64,000 nucleotides of DNA from positions 497,814,036 through 497,878,035 of the forward strand of contig NC_085137.1 in the NCBI RefSeq assembly GCF_035046485.1, written 5' to 3'. Below are positions 11,924 through 22,522 of the stretch, piece after piece (positions within the stretch are counted from its first letter, which is position 1; each line of letters begins with the position of its first letter). The position numbers were made by a program, and so were the translations under genes. Under the pieces are notes generated by a model. It did not search any database, had not been told where the DNA came from, and worked only from the letters and a program-made list of their open reading frames with translations. The stretch is from Aedes albopictus (taxonomy: Eukaryota > Arthropoda > Insecta > Diptera > Culicidae).

Positions 11924-12573
11924 TTAAGAAAGTGGGAGATAAAGGGAGTAAGAAAGAAAGTGCCAGAAATACAGGAGAGTAAAAACTGTAATAAAGTGTA
12001 GTTGTCCGTGAAGTGCTGTGGTGATTATCTGTTTCAAATTGCGAGAGTTCCCTGCCCGCGAGTTACGGGACGTGAGCGTGCCGACCCTGAGGCTATTGAG
12101 TCGGGGAGTCTCAGTACTGCTCCCGACCGACTTACCCGATAATTACAAGATTCACCCTCATGTCCGGGGTGTGCAAACAGGGTGGAAACGGCGGAACATG
12201 TGCTCTTCGAGTGCCCGCGTTTCGCGGAGCAGAGGTCGAGCATGTTAGAGGTATGCGGTAGGGATACTACTCCCGATAACATTATAGAGAAGATGTGTAC
12301 GGGGGTGGACGAGTGGAATGCCGTGTCGACCACGGTATCCACAATTGTGCTTCACCTCCAGAGGAAATGGCGGGCCGACCAACAATTAGTCGAGTTGGCC
12401 CCCTAGAGAACAGCTGTATGTGATGGCTGACAGTTGATAGTGAGAGTGCGAAAGTACGCCCCCCCTCTACGAAGTAATCCCTTACGGGTGTACCGCGGAG
12501 CAAGATCAGGTAGTGCAGAATTAGGGTTTTTCTACGGTGTTGCTAACCAACAGATTTCCTCATTCTTTAAAAA

Positions 12574-12590
12574 TAGACTAGACTAGACTT
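12574..12590. repeat. (TAGAC)3 microsatellite, right junction of R1 element
   Basis: Three TAGAC units plus TT, matching the left junction at 5232-5248. Best read as the second copy of the target-site duplication. Confidence 0.8.
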
Positions 12591-13023
12591 GTTGAAGTCC
12601 AAGAAGAAATCATATTGCTATGTGCGTTCAAGATGCAAACGGTGCCCAAATGCGCTTCAAATGCGGCAACACATGTTACCAAAGGCAACGCAGCAACCAT
12701 AGCCAATATCACCGCTAACCTAGGATTCGAAAGCTCCCAATGACATCGGGTTACTTGTTAGAAAATCTTACCGCATTTGGTGGTCCCGCATTTGATATTT
12801 GCATTTTGAATGCACACAGCAATACAAGAAATCTATCGTTAACTTCTACTCGTGTTGTGCCATTTACTCGATACATATAGGGCTATCGTCAAGTGAAATG
12901 AGCGATATAATTCAATTGTTTGCGCCTTTTATCACTTCGATGTTTAACAGCTAATCGATTACCGTTATCCCAGCTCGCAACTCGGGTGATAATTGGACCA
13001 AGTGATAGATTACGACTCGCCAT
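12591..13023. other. Low-repeat DNA, no gene seen
   Basis: Mixed-composition DNA without transposon ends or a convincing reading frame. It may be host sequence upstream of the exon candidate at 13631. Confidence 0.4.
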
Positions 13024-13027
13024 TTAA

Positions 13028-13227
13028 GGTGAATATATAACGAAGCCACACCTCAAATTTTCAAGTGCACAAATCTGAGGAACCAAAAGACGGATTGCGT
13101 GAAAAGTTGATCGATTGGTGACCCGCTGGTGGTCACCAATCGATCAACCTTTCAGCGCAAACCAACCCTCGGTTCTTCAGATTTGTGCTTTTGAAAATTC
13201 GAAGTGTGGCTTCGTTATATATTCACC
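13028..13227. mobile_element. TTAA-flanked MITE, copy 2 (intact)
   Basis: 200-bp palindromic element with inverted ends starting GGTGAATATATAACG and flanked by TTAA (13024-13027 and 13228-13231). It is the same family as 10923-11923 but reversed. The loop reads about GACCCGCTGGTGGTC. Uninterrupted, so it defines the full family length. Confidence 0.9.
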
Positions 13228-13479
13228 TTAAGTACACACTGTGTGCTAGGCAGTTCTGGTAGGTAGGTACCCGAGTCGTCTGATAATTCAATGGATTCGC
13301 TCGACTGGAATCGCGTTTCTCACGCGATAAGATAAACACCGTCTAGGAGCAAACGGTCGTTATGAAGCCATCTGTCAAACAATGACCCATCCTGCTACAA
13401 ATGGCCACTCATAAAAAACTGACCGAGTTGTCAAAGTCGATACCGAAAATCTCGTCTGGTTTTGTTATCGGTCCCGTCC

Positions 13480-13630
13480 GGAGGGGGTAATAAAAAAAAG
13501 CCATCATAAAGTCAGTTGATGGTCGAGTTTTGATCGAGTTTGAAGCGGTTTATTTGAGGTGACTCGCGTGCGTGTGTCTAGTACCTAGTGTGGACGAGAG
13601 TGCAATTAGCGAAGTGATTGAAGCCGAGCG
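13480..13630 (+). promoter_or_regulatory. Possible promoter and 5' UTR of exon candidate
   Basis: An arthropod-type initiator TCAGT occurs at 13512-13516, about 120 bases before the candidate ATG. The stretch between is G-rich with a few upstream stops, as expected of a leader. I see no clear TATA box or downstream element at the expected spacing, so this is a weak call that depends on the exon being real. Confidence 0.3.
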
Positions 13631-13704
13631 ATGATGGCAGGAGTACGGGACAATGTTGAACACATGCGTGGTCATGACCATGATCACCATCACTATCACG
13701 ACAG
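13631..13704 (+). CDS. Candidate first coding exon, His/Asp-rich, unrecognised protein
   Basis: Two ATG codons (13631, 13634) open a frame of 24 codons plus two bases that ends exactly at a strong splice donor, CAG|GTAAGT (13702-13710). The encoded N-terminus is acidic, then rich in His and Asp (HDHDHHHYHD). Such a run could bind metal, but function cannot be assigned from 24 residues. The surrounding kilobase has few transposon signatures. The exon would end in phase 2. A 42-nt open segment of compatible phase exists at 51579-51620, which would imply a 38-kb intron, but no link is shown. It could also be a chance open frame beside a GTAAGT. Confidence 0.4.
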
Positions 13705-14534
13705 GTAAGTAGGAGATCGGTTTTTGATGCTCTTTTGCTGGCAATGAATCGAACGAGGTGGCTTCAGGGTTCAGAGAGGCGATATCTTAATACAGTTAAG
13801 GAGCAAGTGCAGTACAGCCGAGAAACGAAAGCTCAAAAGGTGAAGAAGTAATAAAAATGGTATACACATTTAAGTTAGAAAGGTCAAATATTGTAAAAGG
13901 TTATTCTTCAATTCAGTTGTTTCCATAACTTCAACATTACATATCTCTAAAAATGATCAATTAAAAAAAGTCTTGTTTACAACAAGCCTACTTCTGGTCT
14001 TTTACCTTTCCAACAGCACACTTTCGACCCTCAATAACTTTCCACCTCTCGACGCAGCCACTCAATAAAATAGGCCCATTCAATTAATGTTCTATTTTGG
14101 ATGGAATCTGTCAGCGTTACTCAATTTACCCATTCAACCGTGAAGGTAGCTTGCTACTGCTACCCAATTCAATTTGCCACTAAGAGAAGAAGCGTCTTAT
14201 AGTCTACGACTACGGCCTGCGGCCAGCCTTCTTGTATGTAGGAAATAAAGTCAACTGGACGAGGCTCCCGCCTGATTGACGGTTTTTGCGAGACCGAATC
14301 ATCGTGCCTTTCTCTTCCGTTAATTGTGTTTCTCGGAACCGTACAAATTGTAGCCTTTGGTTGTACCACTCGAGTTTGTTCTCAGGCTTTCTACCACTTG
14401 GCATTGTTGATGACGAGAGCGGAAGTTAGTGCCTTGTGTATCGTTGTATATTGCAACCTAATAGAAGCTATTGTGATGTTGCAATGTAATTGTAATTACG
14501 AGTCTCTGGGGTGTGGCATGAAGTAGCATAAATA
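13705..14534. other. Low-repeat DNA, probable intron or intergenic
   Basis: No transposon ends and no supported coding sequence. If the exon at 13631 is real, this is the start of its intron. GAGGG at 14535-14539 is the left target duplication of the gypsy element. Confidence 0.4.
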
Positions 14535-14539
14535 GAGGG

Positions 14540-14734
14540 TGTTCTGTATTGGAACAATTAAGAAAACGTCCTTTTTCTATGACGGTAAAATACAGAATGG
14601 TTCTTTATTTCTAATCAACAAGTTTAGTAACTAAGCAGAAGGTTGCCACCCGATAGGTCCACGGCTTGCCGCGTTGCGTTGGTATCGCTGAGAGCCACGT
14701 GTGTTGGTAGCGCTGAGAACCACGCGACAGCACA
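14540..14734 (-). repeat. 3' LTR of gypsy element
   Basis: 195 bp, TG...CA ends, no difference from the other LTR found by eye. It is the 3' LTR because the genes run on the minus strand towards it. Confidence 0.92.
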
Positions 14735-14747
14735 TCTCCCCCGTAAG

Positions 14748-17700
14748 CTAGAACCGGTCTGGAGCGCGAACCATTCGGTTGCTTCTTGAAACGTATATTC
14801 CATCATCACGATAGTAGCCGCGTTGTTGTTGAACTGAAACGGAATCATCGAATGCATCATCTTCTGCCGATTGATATTCATCGTCCGGAACAGGCTCATG
14901 ATCATCATCTGCAACCGGATCTCTTCCCCCGCTGTTATCGTCCTCATAATCGTCATAATCGTATTTCAGCAGTTGATGGGTTCTTCGTGTAATCGTACCC
15001 AGCTCAGCAGCAGCACACTCGTAAATATTTTGGCTTTTCCTTCTTGAAATCGTCGCTTTAATCCATCGCTGTCTGTCAGGATCTCGATAGTCCCTCGCAT
15101 AAACCGATTCGCCAACAGCAAAACAGGTATCTTTCTTGTTTTCGTTATGCTTCCATGTCTTCACAGCATGTTTCACAACGTTGTCCTTTCGCAAGGTATC
15201 AAATCTAGTCCTCATTTCACGTCCAAACATTAGTTTGAATGGGGTCTCGTTCGTTGTACAATGCGGCGTCGCTCGATACATTTGAAGATAATGGTTCATC
15301 ATTGAAGAAAGTGACTTACCACGGCTATTACTATCAGTTAGCATCTTTTTCAAAGCATACTTGAAAGTCTTCACCGCATTTTCAGCCGCACCATTTGAAC
15401 AGGGACTGTAAGGTGCTGAAGTCAGATGTCGTATTCCTTTCTCCTTGCAAAATTCTTGAAATTCGGCCGCAGTAAACGATCTTCCATTATCCGACACCAG
15501 AACATCGCAATTTCCGAATCGTCCAAAACAATCCTCCAGCTTCTCAATGGTCTCTTTAGTCGTCAACGAACTCACCAAATAAACTTCCACCCATTTGGAG
15601 TAGCTATCCGTTATGATCAGGAAGTTCTTATTCTTCAAAAACAGATGATCTATATGAACTCGCTCGAATGGCCGGGAACATAGCTTCCATGGAGAAATCG
15701 GCACATTCCCCGATTCAGGCCGGAACTGGATACATTGTTCACATCGCTTACCCAAGTCTTCAATATCCTTGTCGATGTTAGGCCACCAGAAATAATTCCT
15801 CGCCAACGACTTCATTTTGACGATCCCCATATGCGTTGAGTGCAATTCTTGAAGCAGGAACGTCCGAAGTTTCGCAGGTGCCACGATACGGTAACCCCAC
15901 ATCACTTCCTCTTCCACGATTAGCTCTGTTCTGCGGACGAAGAACTTCTTCAACTCTGGGTCTTGTACATTGGTTGGCCATCCAGTCTTGACGTAGTTCA
16001 CAACACGACTCAGGGCAGGATCTCGTCGAGTTTCAACAATTAACTGCTTCCGTTCTACCAATGATCTTGTTTCATATTCTATGAACTGCAGGTACATCGC
16101 TTCTTCATCATTAATATCGTCGTCTTCACAGCACAACACCGGAGATCTTGATAGAAAATCAGCCACCTTGTTGCTGACTCCTTTGATGTATTTGATCTCG
16201 TAATCATAATTGGCCAGGAACACTGCCCAGCGCTGCAGCTTGCCGAACACCATATCCGGAATGCCTTTTCGTCCAAAAAGTGATACTAATGGTTGATGAT
16301 CGGTCCAAATCGTAAAATTTCGTCCAAGTAGATAACCGCTCAATCTTCGAACAGCGTAATACACAGCCAAAGCTTCCATATCCAGCGGAGAGTATTCCTT
16401 CTCGTGGTTTTTCAGTACTCTTGAAATAAAAGTCACTGGTCTTTGATTTCCATCTGGACACACTTGAAACAGCGCAGCACCAATGCCTTTGCCAGAAGCA
16501 TCCGTAACCAATACTACCGGCCAATCAGGATTGTATGGAATCAACACGTTGTCCGAGCAAATCTTCAGCTTGATATCCTGGAACGCAGCCTCGCAGTCGG
16601 AAGTCCATTCATAGTTCACATCCTTCTTCAACAGCCGGTACAATGGGCTAAGTGTAGCTGATACGTTCGGAATGAACTTCGAGTAGTACGTAACCATTCC
16701 AAGAAATTCTCGTAATAGTTTCACGTTTGCTGGCCTCGCAACATCCATAATCGCTCGAACTTTCTCCGGATCTTTGTGAAGACCGTCTCCATCCACGATG
16801 TGTCCCAAAAATTGGAGTCGTTGCTTGAAAAATTCACATTTACCTTTGTTGAGCCGGAATCCAGCATCCCAAAGCTTCTCTAATACTCTCGACAGATTGT
16901 TAAGGTGTTCCTCGATAGTTGCTCCGGTCACTAGCACATCATCCAGAAAGTTGACACATCCAGGGCAAATCTTGCAACAGCTTCTCCAGAATCTCTTGAA
17001 AAATAGCACAAGCAGGTTTTGTTCCAAACGGCAATCTGTTCACATAGTAGATTCCTTTATGCGTGCTCCAAGCCAACATCTTCTTCGATTCTTCGTCAAG
17101 CAAAAGTTGATTGTATGCTGATTTCAGGTCGAGCTTTGAAAAGAACTTTCCTCCATTGAGTTTGGCAAAAATGTCTTCGGCCACAGGCATAGGGTAACGT
17201 TTGTCTTCCAGAAACGGATTCACTGTTACACGGTAATCAGCACACAACCGGATCGAATTGTCCTTCTTCAATACCGGAACCAAAGGCGTTCCCCAATCAG
17301 CATTCTCAGCTTTCGAAATGATACCGGTTTTTTCGAGCTTTTCCAGTTCTTCTTCAACTTTTGGTTGGAACGAAATCGGAATTTTCCTTGGCTTCACAAA
17401 CTTCGGAACGGCATCTGGCTTTAGCTGCAGACTAACTTTCGAATACTTGTAGCAGCCCAAAGAATCGTCAAACAAGTCTTCATAACGATTCAGCACTGGT
17501 TTCAGCCGCTCTTCCAAATTCTCCGTTTGTTCAGCATCGATTTTGTTAAATTTGATTTTCAGTAACTCACCAATGAAATCTCTTCCGATCAGAGGGTTCC
17601 TTCCGCCTTCAACCACCACAACTTGACCAACCGCTTGTACGCCTTGATACTTCAATACTGCATCGAATGCTCCTCTTGGTGTAGCTTCGCCGCCAGTATA

Positions 17701-18615
17701 GAATACCAGCTTTCCTTGGAACGGGTGTAGGGGAAATTCTCCGAACTGAGACTCATAAAATTCCTCCGAGATAACGGTAATTGGTGATCCAGTGTCCACC
17801 TCAAACTTCGTGTTCCTTCCATTCACGCTAATACTCACGCAATAAGGGTCACTGTACGCCATGTTGTTGATTTCCAAATGGTTCACGGTTTTATCCTTTC
17901 GTCCGAGGTTTTCCTTCGTCTTCCTTGGACAGACCACGGCGATATGTCCCTTTTCTTTGCAGATCTTGCAGACATAACTTCGATACTGACAGCTGCGGAA
18001 ATCATGATTGGCTTTACCGCAGGCGTAACACGTAGCAGATCCAGTTTTCTTGAACGATTTCGGAACATAATTGGGCTTCTTCTCAACGATCTTGTTCACC
18101 TCCAGGACCGCTCGATTCTTCAATGTAGCTTCACGTTTCGACGCTATTTTGAGCAAATCCTCCAACGAAACCGCGTCATCCTCTTCGCACAATCTTTCAA
18201 AAATCGGTCCAGGTCGAAGTCCCGTGACAAAAATGTCCTTCAAAGCGTGACCCAAATGTTCACCGAATTCACAGTTCAGCGACAGCCTCTTCAACCGCAC
18301 ATGCCATTCCAAAACGCTCTCGTCAGGTTCTTGCCGCGCCCGGTAAAACAAAGCTCTCTCCCGATAGGTAACAACCGTCGCACAAAATCTTCCTTTCAGC
18401 AATCCACACAGCTCGTCGTACGTCTTGGTGTTTGGTTTGGCAGGGTAACAAATATTCTTCACCGTCTGGTATACCTCAAGCGAAATCGATGTTAGGAGTA
18501 CAGCGGATTTACGCTCCTCTTCCAAGTCAACCGCAACGAAGTACTGCTCCAAACGTTCCTGCTACATCTCCCATTGATCTCCCAGGGCAAATCTTGGCGG
18601 ACCGTAACCTTCCAT
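14748..18615 (-). pseudogene. gypsy gag-pol, one nonsense codon and one frameshift
   Basis: The likely start is the ATG at 18615-18613. A TAG at 18564-18562 (codon 18) interrupts the capsid N-terminus; downstream the frame is open from 18561 to 16939. In order it holds a capsid-like region, two zinc knuckles (CYACGKANHDFRSC and CKICKEKGHIAVVC), an aspartic protease (VDTGSPITV) and the first half of the reverse transcriptase. A one-base shift near 16975-16985, just before the FLDD active-site box, moves pol into another frame, which continues to 14748. That part carries FLDDVLVTG, the RNase H motif TDASGKGIGAAL, an HHCC integrase finger and the DDE core with VSDNGRSF. The shift lies inside the catalytic palm, so it is a lesion rather than programmed frameshifting. 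Confidence 0.85.
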
Positions 18616-18654
18616 CTTCATAATACGTAGGTTTGAACTCCTTTCGTCGCCAAT

Positions 18655-18849
18655 TGTTCTGTATTGGAACAATTAAGAAAACGTCCTTTTTCTATGACGG
18701 TAAAATACAGAATGGTTCTTTATTTCTAATCAACAAGTTTAGTAACTAAGCAGAAGGTTGCCACCCGATAGGTCCACGGCTTGCCGCGTTGCGTTGGTAT
18801 CGCTGAGAGCCACGTGTGTTGGTAGCGCTGAGAACCACGCGACAGCACA
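18655..18849 (-). repeat. 5' LTR of gypsy element
   Basis: 195 bp, matching 14540-14734 with no difference seen by eye. Promoter side for minus-strand transcription. GAGGG follows at 18850-18854. Confidence 0.92.
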
Positions 18850-18948
18850 GAGGGGAAGGGAACCCATCTTAAGCAAAGTGCTCCTATTTCCAATCTATCT
18901 AAAACGAAGCTAGTAAGTGCTATTTGATTTATTTTTTTGTTAGGAATA

Positions 18949-20359
18949 CACTTAGTAGCCAAAAAATAAAGCCGAGCTGATTTTTTCTCTCAAAATGCGT
19001 CATGTTCAATCTACTGCAACTTTGGCAATTATCAATATTTTTGGCTGAAAATTTTACCACTTCATCATCAATATATTGATAATGTATGGTCAAAATTTCA
19101 AATTGATAGAAATTATATATTTTGAGTTTTAACAATTTATATGAAAAAAATCCAGTTTTGGACATACTTTTTTCAAAAATCCGTATTTTAGTGAAAAAAT
19201 TAAGTAGCTTCATGAAAATGTCACTTCAGCGTCAGTAAATGTAGGAAATGTTATGGTCAAAATTTGAAATGTTTTCATCTAGCGGCTTGGGCCACAGAAA
19301 TCGTCAAAGTTGAAGTACCAATGTGGATGCCTACATTTTTCACTCCATATTGACCATGCTGAAACACCGGTGCAGAAAAAAAGCCGAGGACAATCTGTTC
19401 CATTAATGTTTTGATCTAAGTTTTATCAAACAATCCATCTTGTATGACATATTTTTATGAATTTTCGTGTAGTCTGCTAGTTATCTATGACATTCTACAC
19501 GTAACACATAGTGCGTTACGCGTTTCACGTGATGCGTTACAAACATACATATGTTAGTGAATATACAAATAGTTTGTATAATTTACAAATTTTGGTTACT
19601 GTTTGGTTACGTTATTATAAGCAAATAAGTTGAGGGGTATAATTTAGAACCACAAAGTATGATATAGTATGGCATGTAACGTCACAAGTTTGCTTATGGT
19701 AAGGTTTTTACAGTAGCCAAAATTTGTAAATTATACAAACTACTTGTATATTCACCAACATATGTATGTTTGTAACGCATCACGTGTAACGCGTAACGCA
19801 CTATGTGTTACGTGTAGAATGTCATAGATAACTAGCAGATCATACGAAAATTTATAAAAATATGTCATTCAAGATGGATTGTTTGTTGAAACTTAGATCT
19901 AAACATTAATGGAACGAATTGTCCTCGGCTTTTTTTCTGCACCGGTGTTTCAGCATAGTCAATATGGAGTGAAAACTGTAGGCACCCTCGTTGGTACTTC
20001 AACTTTGACGATTTCTGTGGTCTAAACCGCTGGATGAAAATATTTCAAATTTTGACCACAACTTTTCCTATATTTACTGACGCTGCAGTGAAATTTTCAT
20101 GAAGCTACTTAAATTTTTCACTAAAATACGGATTTTGGAAAAAAGTATGTCCAATCATGGATTTTTTCATATAAATTATTATAACTCAAAATATATAATT
20201 TCTATCAATTTGAAATTTTGACCACACATTATCAATATATTGATGATGAAGTGGTAAAATTTTCAGTCAAAAATATTGATAATTGCCATAGTTGCAGCAG
20301 ATTGAACATGACGGATTTTGGGAGAAAAATTCATCTCGGCTTTTTTTTGCTACTGAGTG
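18949..20359. mobile_element. 1.4-kb TA-flanked foldback element
   Basis: The inverted ends CACTTAGTAGCC and GCTACTGAGTG are flanked by TA (18947-18948 and 20360-20361), as in Tc1/mariner-type insertions. The arms are about 650 bp and about 90% alike by eye, around a spacer near 19610-19690. No transposase. The arms carry divergent point changes, so the element is not new. Confidence 0.8.
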
Positions 20360-20635
20360 TAGATTGCACAATAACAAAAAGAATGGACATAATCGGTGTC
20401 TAAATTGTCTGTGTTTGAAGTAGGATGAACATAGGGCCATATGATGAAGAAGGGTACACATACCCTAGAATTCGAATTTGGTACCTATTAATTAGTTTGC
20501 TTCCTAGGGCTGATACCATTTATTTAGTTCTATGACAAATTATGCGTCTTAGTACTGACATTTTTGTTTTTATTTGTTTCCTGTGCACGGTAGTAGAAGA
20601 ATATCCAGTGAATACCTAGATCAAGCCATAATATA

Positions 20636-22239
20636 GACATTCGTTTAGCCGAGGCCAAAAAATTTTCAAAAAAGTGTCAGGAAACTCGTACAAAAGATTT
20701 TATGATAAAACTTTTTTATCGTAATGATAGTATATCCAGTACTGTTTTATAAAAATGTGATACATCACACTTACATGTACACTGAAACAAAAACGAGGGT
20801 AAAAACCCTTCAAATGTCATTTTTTACCTAGACATTCGTTTAGCCGAGGTAAATGAAAAATTTATTTCAATAAATTTTTTGCAATTCGTGAGTATATTTC
20901 GAGGATATACCCCAAGGCATTCAATTTAGGACGTGTTCGCAAGATAATTGACCTTAAAAGTTTATTTATTTGTGAAATTCAGAGAAATGTTATAAAAAAA
21001 TGTCCCTATAAGGAGAAGCGATGATAAACAAATTTATTTAAGAAAAATGATTTCTGCAAACATTCAAACGTAAGCTAGATTAGCAGTTTTGAAAATATGG
21101 CACAGAATTATTGTTAGTAATGTTCAAATGATTGCATAAAATGTCATGAAAAAAATAAGTATATTTGTTTTTGGTTGGTTAAACCTTAAAATGGGATTGA
21201 TAAAAGCTAAAATAATTAGTTCTGCGTTGAAATAAAGACGTGCCTTGATGCCTGTGGAGTATACCTGTTTGATACTAGCATTACTAAATGAGTTAGAAGA
21301 CTACTAAGTGAAAGAACTGCAAGAAGTTTAAGATTTTTTGTACCCTGTTTATTTAATAGCAGATGCTCATACAAAAATGCAAGACATGGTCAAACAATTG
21401 GCTTATTTCATTCAATCTGAAGAAATATATTAGAAATGACACACAACTTAGAAGCACATTCATTTTTAACATGATTTATTTGAAATGAACGTCTAACATA
21501 TAAAACAAGTAGTATATGCTAGAAATTTGAATACTTTCGGTGCCATTTCTCGAATTGTGAGCCATCCAATGTATTTAATTTCAGCCAGAATACAGTCTAG
21601 AAGATATTGGGAGCTATTAGAAGACGTAATAGTAGTAAACGCTGTGATTCATGCAGGTGAAACCATCATATTCCATCAAAACAATACTTAAATACGTGAT
21701 CTTTTTATGGTTTACATTATTTTTTTCTGTTAAAAACATTGTTTTCCGTAAATTTTTAACCTGCACTCGACATGAAACTTTAATTAGATTCTTGTGAAAC
21801 ACTTCCGATAAAAAAAAACTACATCAAATTTCAATTTGGCAACATTTACAATATTATGACATATTTATATGAGATGCATGCAAAATTAATATGGCAACAC
21901 TTCCAAAAACGATCTCATTCATGATCTACAAGTCGATCTATAATGAAGGTCACCATACAAAATGATTTTGTTGGATATTTTTTGAAATTTGTTAGTTTTT
22001 ATTATGGAATTCTAAAAATTGTACAATTCGGCTAAAAGAATGTCTAGGCAAAAAATTACATTTGAAGGGTTTTTACCCTTGTTTTTGTTTCAGTGTATAT
22101 GAAAGTGTGATTTATCACATTTTTTTAAAACAGTACTAGATATACTATCACTACGATAAAAAAGTTTTATCATAAAATCTTTTGTAAGAATTTCCTGATA
22201 CTTTTTCGAAAATCTTTTGGCCTTGGCTAAACGAATGTC
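20636..22239. mobile_element. 1.6-kb TA-flanked foldback element with doubled ends
   Basis: The inverted ends GACATTCGTTTAGCC and GGCTAAACGAATGTC are flanked by TA (20634-20635 and 22240-22241). The same end motif occurs a second time inside each arm (about 20832 and about 22047), so the first and last 200 bases repeat the terminal signal. The middle is AT-rich without coding potential. Confidence 0.8.
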
Positions 22240-22522
22240 TATCACTGTATTTCCCATTGAATTCGGTTTCCCTTAAATGCCGTTTTCTAAGAGAAATAGA
22301 ACTGTTCGAAATCAGACCACCCTAATCAAACCTTTTTTTTCACAGCAGCACTTGGTTATCAGTGTGACATCTTGAAACTGTATTTAAATGATAGCAACAA
22401 TATAAACATTTAGTGAATATTGGGTTCTTTTTCAGTTTATTTCTGATCATCGCTATCTTGTTTGTGTTTTTATTTACCTTCTACTTCTAATTCTCCCAAC
22501 CCATAACAACATACCTGCTGAC

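Larger units (their letters stand above)
9965..12147. mobile_element. Candidate solo LTR interrupting R1 ORF2
   Basis: The insertion begins TGTAAGTG and ends AATTACA, giving the TG...CA ends of LTRs, and is flanked by 4-bp duplications AGAT (9961-9964 and 12148-12151). Without the nested MITEs it is about 1.17 kb. It has no coding capacity I recognise and carries an AATAAA at 11991-11996. These features fit a solo LTR. No relationship to the 195-bp gypsy LTRs in this window is seen. An intron reading (GTAAGT at 9966) is less likely, because the junction looks like an insertion with a target duplication inside a retrotransposon ORF. Confidence 0.55.
7176..12406 (+). pseudogene. R1-clade ORF2 (endonuclease-reverse transcriptase), multiply broken
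   Basis: The N-terminal frame opens near 7176 and shifts at the C9 run (7311-7319). The endonuclease then follows, with VIGGDLNACAVEW and a final SDH (about 7535-7795). There is another break at 7801-7890. The reverse transcriptase (from about 7895) shows KAPGPDG, YGFRKGRSTVDA and GFADDITLVV. A 48-bp insertion right after the FADD box (9122-9169) brings a stop. The frame resumes at 9185, has a TAG at 9326-9328, and runs to the His-rich HRFGHAD segment at 9964. There a 2.2-kb insertion (9965-12147) splits the gene. It resumes at 12152 with the Cys-rich C-terminus (ETAEHVLFECPRF) and ends at 12406. Removing one copy of AGAT at the junction restores continuity, which shows the break is a clean insertion. 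Confidence 0.85.
5249..12573 (+). mobile_element. R1-clade non-LTR retrotransposon, disrupted
   Basis: The order is: long 5' UTR (5249-6105), ORF1 with three CCHC knuckles, ORF2 with apurinic-type endonuclease, reverse transcriptase and a C-terminal Cys/His-rich segment, then a short 3' UTR ending at the microsatellite. The FADD box, the GGDLNAC endonuclease motif and the gag knuckles are typical of the R1 clade. Flanking TAGACTAGACTAGACTT copies indicate insertion into a TAGAC microsatellite. The 7.3-kb span includes about 2.2 kb of later insertions (9122-9169 and 9965-12147). Several frameshifts and a stop make it non-functional. The family name is not assigned. Confidence 0.85.
14540..18849 (-). 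mobile_element. Ty3/gypsy LTR retrotransposon (mag-like), 4310 bp
   Basis: Two 195-bp LTRs (14540-14734 and 18655-18849) appear identical by eye, begin TG and end CA, and are flanked by 5-bp duplications GAGGG (14535-14539 and 18850-18854). On the minus strand the order is gag, protease, reverse transcriptase, RNase H, integrase, with no envelope gene. The short LTRs, paired zinc knuckles and integrase zinc-finger style suggest the mag lineage. A polypurine tract (GGGGGAGA on the minus strand, 14735-14742) precedes the 3' LTR. The sequence next to the 5' LTR (minus strand from 18653: TTGGCGACGAAAGGAG) is a likely tRNA primer site. Confidence 0.92.

Noticed and set aside
16939..17027. Programmed frameshift between two gypsy ORFs
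   Set aside because: The overlap lies inside the reverse transcriptase just before its catalytic box, not at a gag-pol or protease border, so it is a mutation.
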